Assembly (NCBI GenBank): GCA_964630305.1 | Contig: CAZVTR010000068.1 | Span: 1-6,538, forward strand | Origin: JAKPPT01 sp964630305 | Lineage (GTDB): Bacteria > Spirochaetota > Spirochaetia > Treponematales > UBA12059 | Reading direction: 5' to 3' | Length of the DNA stretch: 6,538 nucleotides | Part shown: positions 4,512 to 6,538 of the stretch, piece by piece | How positions within the stretch are numbered: position 1 is the stretch's first letter | Layout of the letters: every line of letters begins with the position of its first letter | The notes under the pieces: model-generated | The model's database searches: none | The model's input: the letters and a program-made list of their open reading frames with translations, nothing else | What the model was told of the DNA's origin: nothing | Program-made: the position numbers and the translations under genes

Positions 4512-5476
4512 TTTACACACCTCCAGCAGGCTACTTGATGGCCAGGTTCAACCTCTATGAGAGGCGGCTCCTCTGTAAAGCATTTTTCCATGGTACAGTG
4601 ACAGCGCGGATTAAAGCGACATCCGGTTGGCGGATTGATAAGATCGGGAGGCGTACCGGGGATAAAAGCTAACGTATCAACTTTTTTATGCAAGAGTGGT
4701 GTTGCCTGTAGTAATTTTTGCGTATACGGATGGAGCGGCTCTTTGCCATAAATCTGTGCATTGGTGCCAAGCTCTGCAATTTTTCCAGCATACATAACAC
4801 AAATTCTGTCGCTCACTTCTGCCTCAAGCGCCAGGTCATGCGTGATAAAGATAAACGAAAGATTGAATGTTTTCTTGAGCTCTTTGAGCAGGTTGATGAT
4901 TTGTGCTTGTACGATAACGTCAAGTGCAGTTGTTGGTTCATCGAGGATAATGAGGCGTGGCTTTAAGAACAATGCTGATGCAATAACAACGCGCTGTTTC
5001 ATACCGCCTGAAAGCTCGTGAGGATATCGGTTCATTACCTCAGGAGGTAGGCCGACATGCCCGAGGTATTCTTTGATGAGCTCAACAGCCTGCTTTTCTT
5101 CCATCATACGGTGTTCTTTGAGCGTTTCCAGCATCTGTTTTCCGATGGTATAGACGGGTGTAAGACAGTTCATAGCTCCCTGGAACACCATAGAAATTTT
5201 TTCCCAGCGGATATTCTTGCGAATTTCTTTATCGGAAAGAGGAACAATATCGGTTCCATCGATAATAATCTGTGAACCTTGCTCGATACGTCCGGGAGGG
5301 CTTGGCATTTTGAGAAGTGCGACACCGGTAGTGGTTTTTCCGCATCCGGATTCACCGACAAGACCAAGGGTTTCTCCTTCTTTGATAGAAAAAGAAACAT
5401 CGTCCAGTGCTTTAACTGCACCCTTTGATGTGTGATAGTAGAGTCGTAAATTCTTGACTTCAAGTAAATTTTCCAT
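4508..5476 (-). CDS. oppD: Opp/Dpp-type ABC transporter ATP-binding protein, OppD-like
   Basis: This 322-residue ATPase is the partner of the downstream OppF-like protein. Motifs are Walker A GESGCGKTT (41-49), Q-loop VFQGAMNCLTPV (Q99), signature LSGGMKQR (155-162), Walker B LIILDEPTTALD (175-186), H-loop ITHD (H213), and the C-terminal oligopeptide domain with EPLHPYTQKL (246-255), followed by GCRFNPRCHC and later cysteines (C286, C292, C294, C299, C317, C320). The cysteine cluster is typical of OppD-type subunits, and in at least one actinobacterial transporter it holds a 4Fe-4S cluster. The FQGAMN form of the Q-loop differs from the FQDPMTSLNP of classical peptide transporters. The ATG at 5476 is preceded by a GAGG site inside the end of oppC (plus 5483-5486), and the oppC stop is only 3 nt upstream. 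All ATPase motifs are intact. The assignment to OppD rather than DppD is by class only. Confidence 0.9.
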   Translation of the reverse strand: MENLLEVKNLRLYYHTSKGAVKALDDVSFSIKEGETLGLVGESGCGKTTTGVALLKMPSPPGRIEQGSQIIIDGTDIVPLSDKEIRKNIRWEKISMVFQGAMNCLTPVYTIGKQMLETLKEHRMMEEKQAVELIKEYLGHVGLPPEVMNRYPHELSGGMKQRVVIASALFLKPRLIILDEPTTALDVIVQAQIINLLKELKKTFNLSFIFITHDLALEAEVSDRICVMYAGKIAELGTNAQIYGKEPLHPYTQKLLQATPLLHKKVDTLAFIPGTPPDLINPPTGCRFNPRCHCTMEKCFTEEPPLIEVEPGHQVACWRCVK

Positions 5477-5479
5477 GGC

Positions 5480-6538
5480 TTACCTCGTTTGCAGTTTGGG
5501 ATGTAAGATTCTATCCAGGGCAAAGCCAAGGAACGCAAAGGTCATTCCGATTATAGCAATGGCGAGTCCAGGAGGAATAATCCACCACCAGAGACCGGTT
5601 AGCATTGCCTGTCCCTGATATGCATCATTGAGGATTTGTCCCCAGGTAACAACGGTAGTATCACCGAGACCAAGAAGACTCACTGTTGATTCGTAAATAA
5701 TAGCACCAGGAACAGCGAGTGCCATTGATGCAAATGAATAGGGGATAAGAATGGGTGCCATATGCCGGAAAATGATTCTTCCGTGGCTTGCGCCTAAAGC
5801 GCGTGCGGCCTCAACAAAGGTTTCCTCCTTAATCTGGAGGGCAATAGACCGAACTGTTTTAACAGAGCCAGCCCAAGAGAATACGATGAGTACTCCTACG
5901 AGTGTCCAGATGCTGGGTTTAAAGATTGCTGCAGCAACAATGAGAATGGGTAATACCGGAAGTGAAATAAAGTAGTCCCAGAAAAACATCATCGCAGAGT
6001 CAACTTTACCGCCAAAGTACGCCGTGATAATACCATAGAATACACCAACGAATACCGAAATAATGCTGGTAAAGAAACCGATGAGGAGCGCCCATTTTAA
6101 GCCGGCAATGATACCAGAAAAAATGTCGCGCTTGGAGTTATCGGTTCCAAGCAGTCCTGATACTCTTCCGACAACTGAAATATGCGGTTCTTCAAATTGA
6201 ACCTTCTGTACTTCTTCGCCTTCCTGCGCCACAGGCTGAGATACTTTAATTTCAAAAATATAGTCACCTTTAAGCGGTACTTGCTTTTGCACAAAACCTG
6301 GTTTTGCTTCTGAGAAAATCACTTCCGAGACGCCAGCGCTCATGGTCTGAATATTTCCAAGGTTTTCTTCCGATTCAAACTCTCGTACAAAAGAAAGTGC
6401 AGCATCACGAGCACTGTTAAGCACAGAAATACGTATAGGCTCATTTTCTGAGAGATTTTGCAGCGATGTAGTAAAGAGCTCTATGACTTGTTTGTCAGGC
6501 CGCACTACTGAAACTGTAAGAGGAACTGTTCCGCTTCC
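5480..6538 (-). CDS. oppC: Opp/Dpp-type ABC transporter permease, OppC-like (5' end outside window)
   Basis: The last 352 residues of an inner-membrane permease are present, and the frame is open to the right edge. Residues 1 to about 128 of the visible part form a soluble, charged region with no membrane segment. Then comes the OppC hallmark LLGTD plus RDIFSGII (about 129-144). About five hydrophobic spans follow, near visible residues 145-172, 181-206, 209-232, 267-291 and 315-340. The cytoplasmic EAA loop (EAARALGASHGRIIFRHMAP, 243-262) docks on the ATPases. The first transmembrane helix and true start must lie beyond the window. The long region before LLGTD is much larger than the short loop of classical OppC proteins and probably forms an extracytoplasmic domain. 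The TAA lies 3 nt before the oppD start, so the two are co-transcribed. The OppB-type permease and binding protein are expected to the right. Confidence 0.9.
   Translation of the reverse strand, partial: GSGTVPLTVSVVRPDKQVIELFTTSLQNLSENEPIRISVLNSARDAALSFVREFESEENLGNIQTMSAGVSEVIFSEAKPGFVQKQVPLKGDYIFEIKVSQPVAQEGEEVQKVQFEEPHISVVGRVSGLLGTDNSKRDIFSGIIAGLKWALLIGFFTSIISVFVGVFYGIITAYFGGKVDSAMMFFWDYFISLPVLPILIVAAAIFKPSIWTLVGVLIVFSWAGSVKTVRSIALQIKEETFVEAARALGASHGRIIFRHMAPILIPYSFASMALAVPGAIIYESTVSLLGLGDTTVVTWGQILNDAYQGQAMLTGLWWWIIPPGLAIAIIGMTFAFLGFALDRILHPKLQTR

Noticed and set aside
4512..4520. GTG at 4520 as the oppF start
   Set aside because: It overlaps the GGAGG site that serves the ATG at 4511, and ATGA coupling with oppD is the usual arrangement.
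6503..6505. GTG at 6505 as the true start of the OppC-like permease
   Set aside because: The frame remains open to the window edge, there is no Shine-Dalgarno sequence upstream, and starting here would omit the first transmembrane helix expected for OppC proteins.

Overview
This window looks like chromosomal DNA from a diderm bacterium with mid-range G+C. Three things suggest a spirochaete such as a Treponema relative: an exported multi-PEGA protein, an Rpn-type tail built of four-residue repeats, and a small stand-alone glycogen-binding-type protein beside mnmA. No 16S rRNA or other decisive marker is present, so this assignment is weak.

Layout, left to right. Positions 1-179 are the 3' end of an unrecognised plus-strand gene, closed by a strong intrinsic terminator (213-239). 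Next is a plus-strand gene (263-1384) for an exported protein made almost entirely of PEGA-type beta repeats, three of them at an exact 195-nt period, closed by a second strong terminator (1402-1434). Directly against that terminator's T-tract lies a short plus-strand reading frame that encodes only the repeat-containing C-terminal tail of an Rpn/PD-(D/E)XK family protein, without the nuclease domain. It has its own Shine-Dalgarno sequence and ATG (1504-1749).

All remaining genes are on the minus strand. In transcription order from the right they are the 5'-truncated permease gene oppC (5480 to the window edge), oppD (4508-5476) and oppF (3495-4511). These are packed as an operon, with a 3-nt gap and then a 4-nt ATGA overlap, and end at a 13-bp hairpin (3434-3463). 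A new promoter (3307-3334) then serves a 101-residue CBM48 protein (2974-3279). After it comes the tRNA 2-thiouridylase gene mnmA (1777-2919), either read through or started from its own weak promoter.

OppC, OppD and OppF are the inner-membrane and ATPase parts of one ABC importer of the oligopeptide/oligosaccharide (Opp/Dpp) class. The second permease and the binding protein should lie beyond the right edge. MnmA is a housekeeping tRNA-modification enzyme. It has a CxxC in the first active-site loop and valine where the second catalytic cysteine normally lies.

The most interesting element is the stand-alone Rpn tail. It has the form of the small antitoxin-like RpnS proteins that are known to be translated from inside rpn genes, but here no nuclease gene surrounds it.
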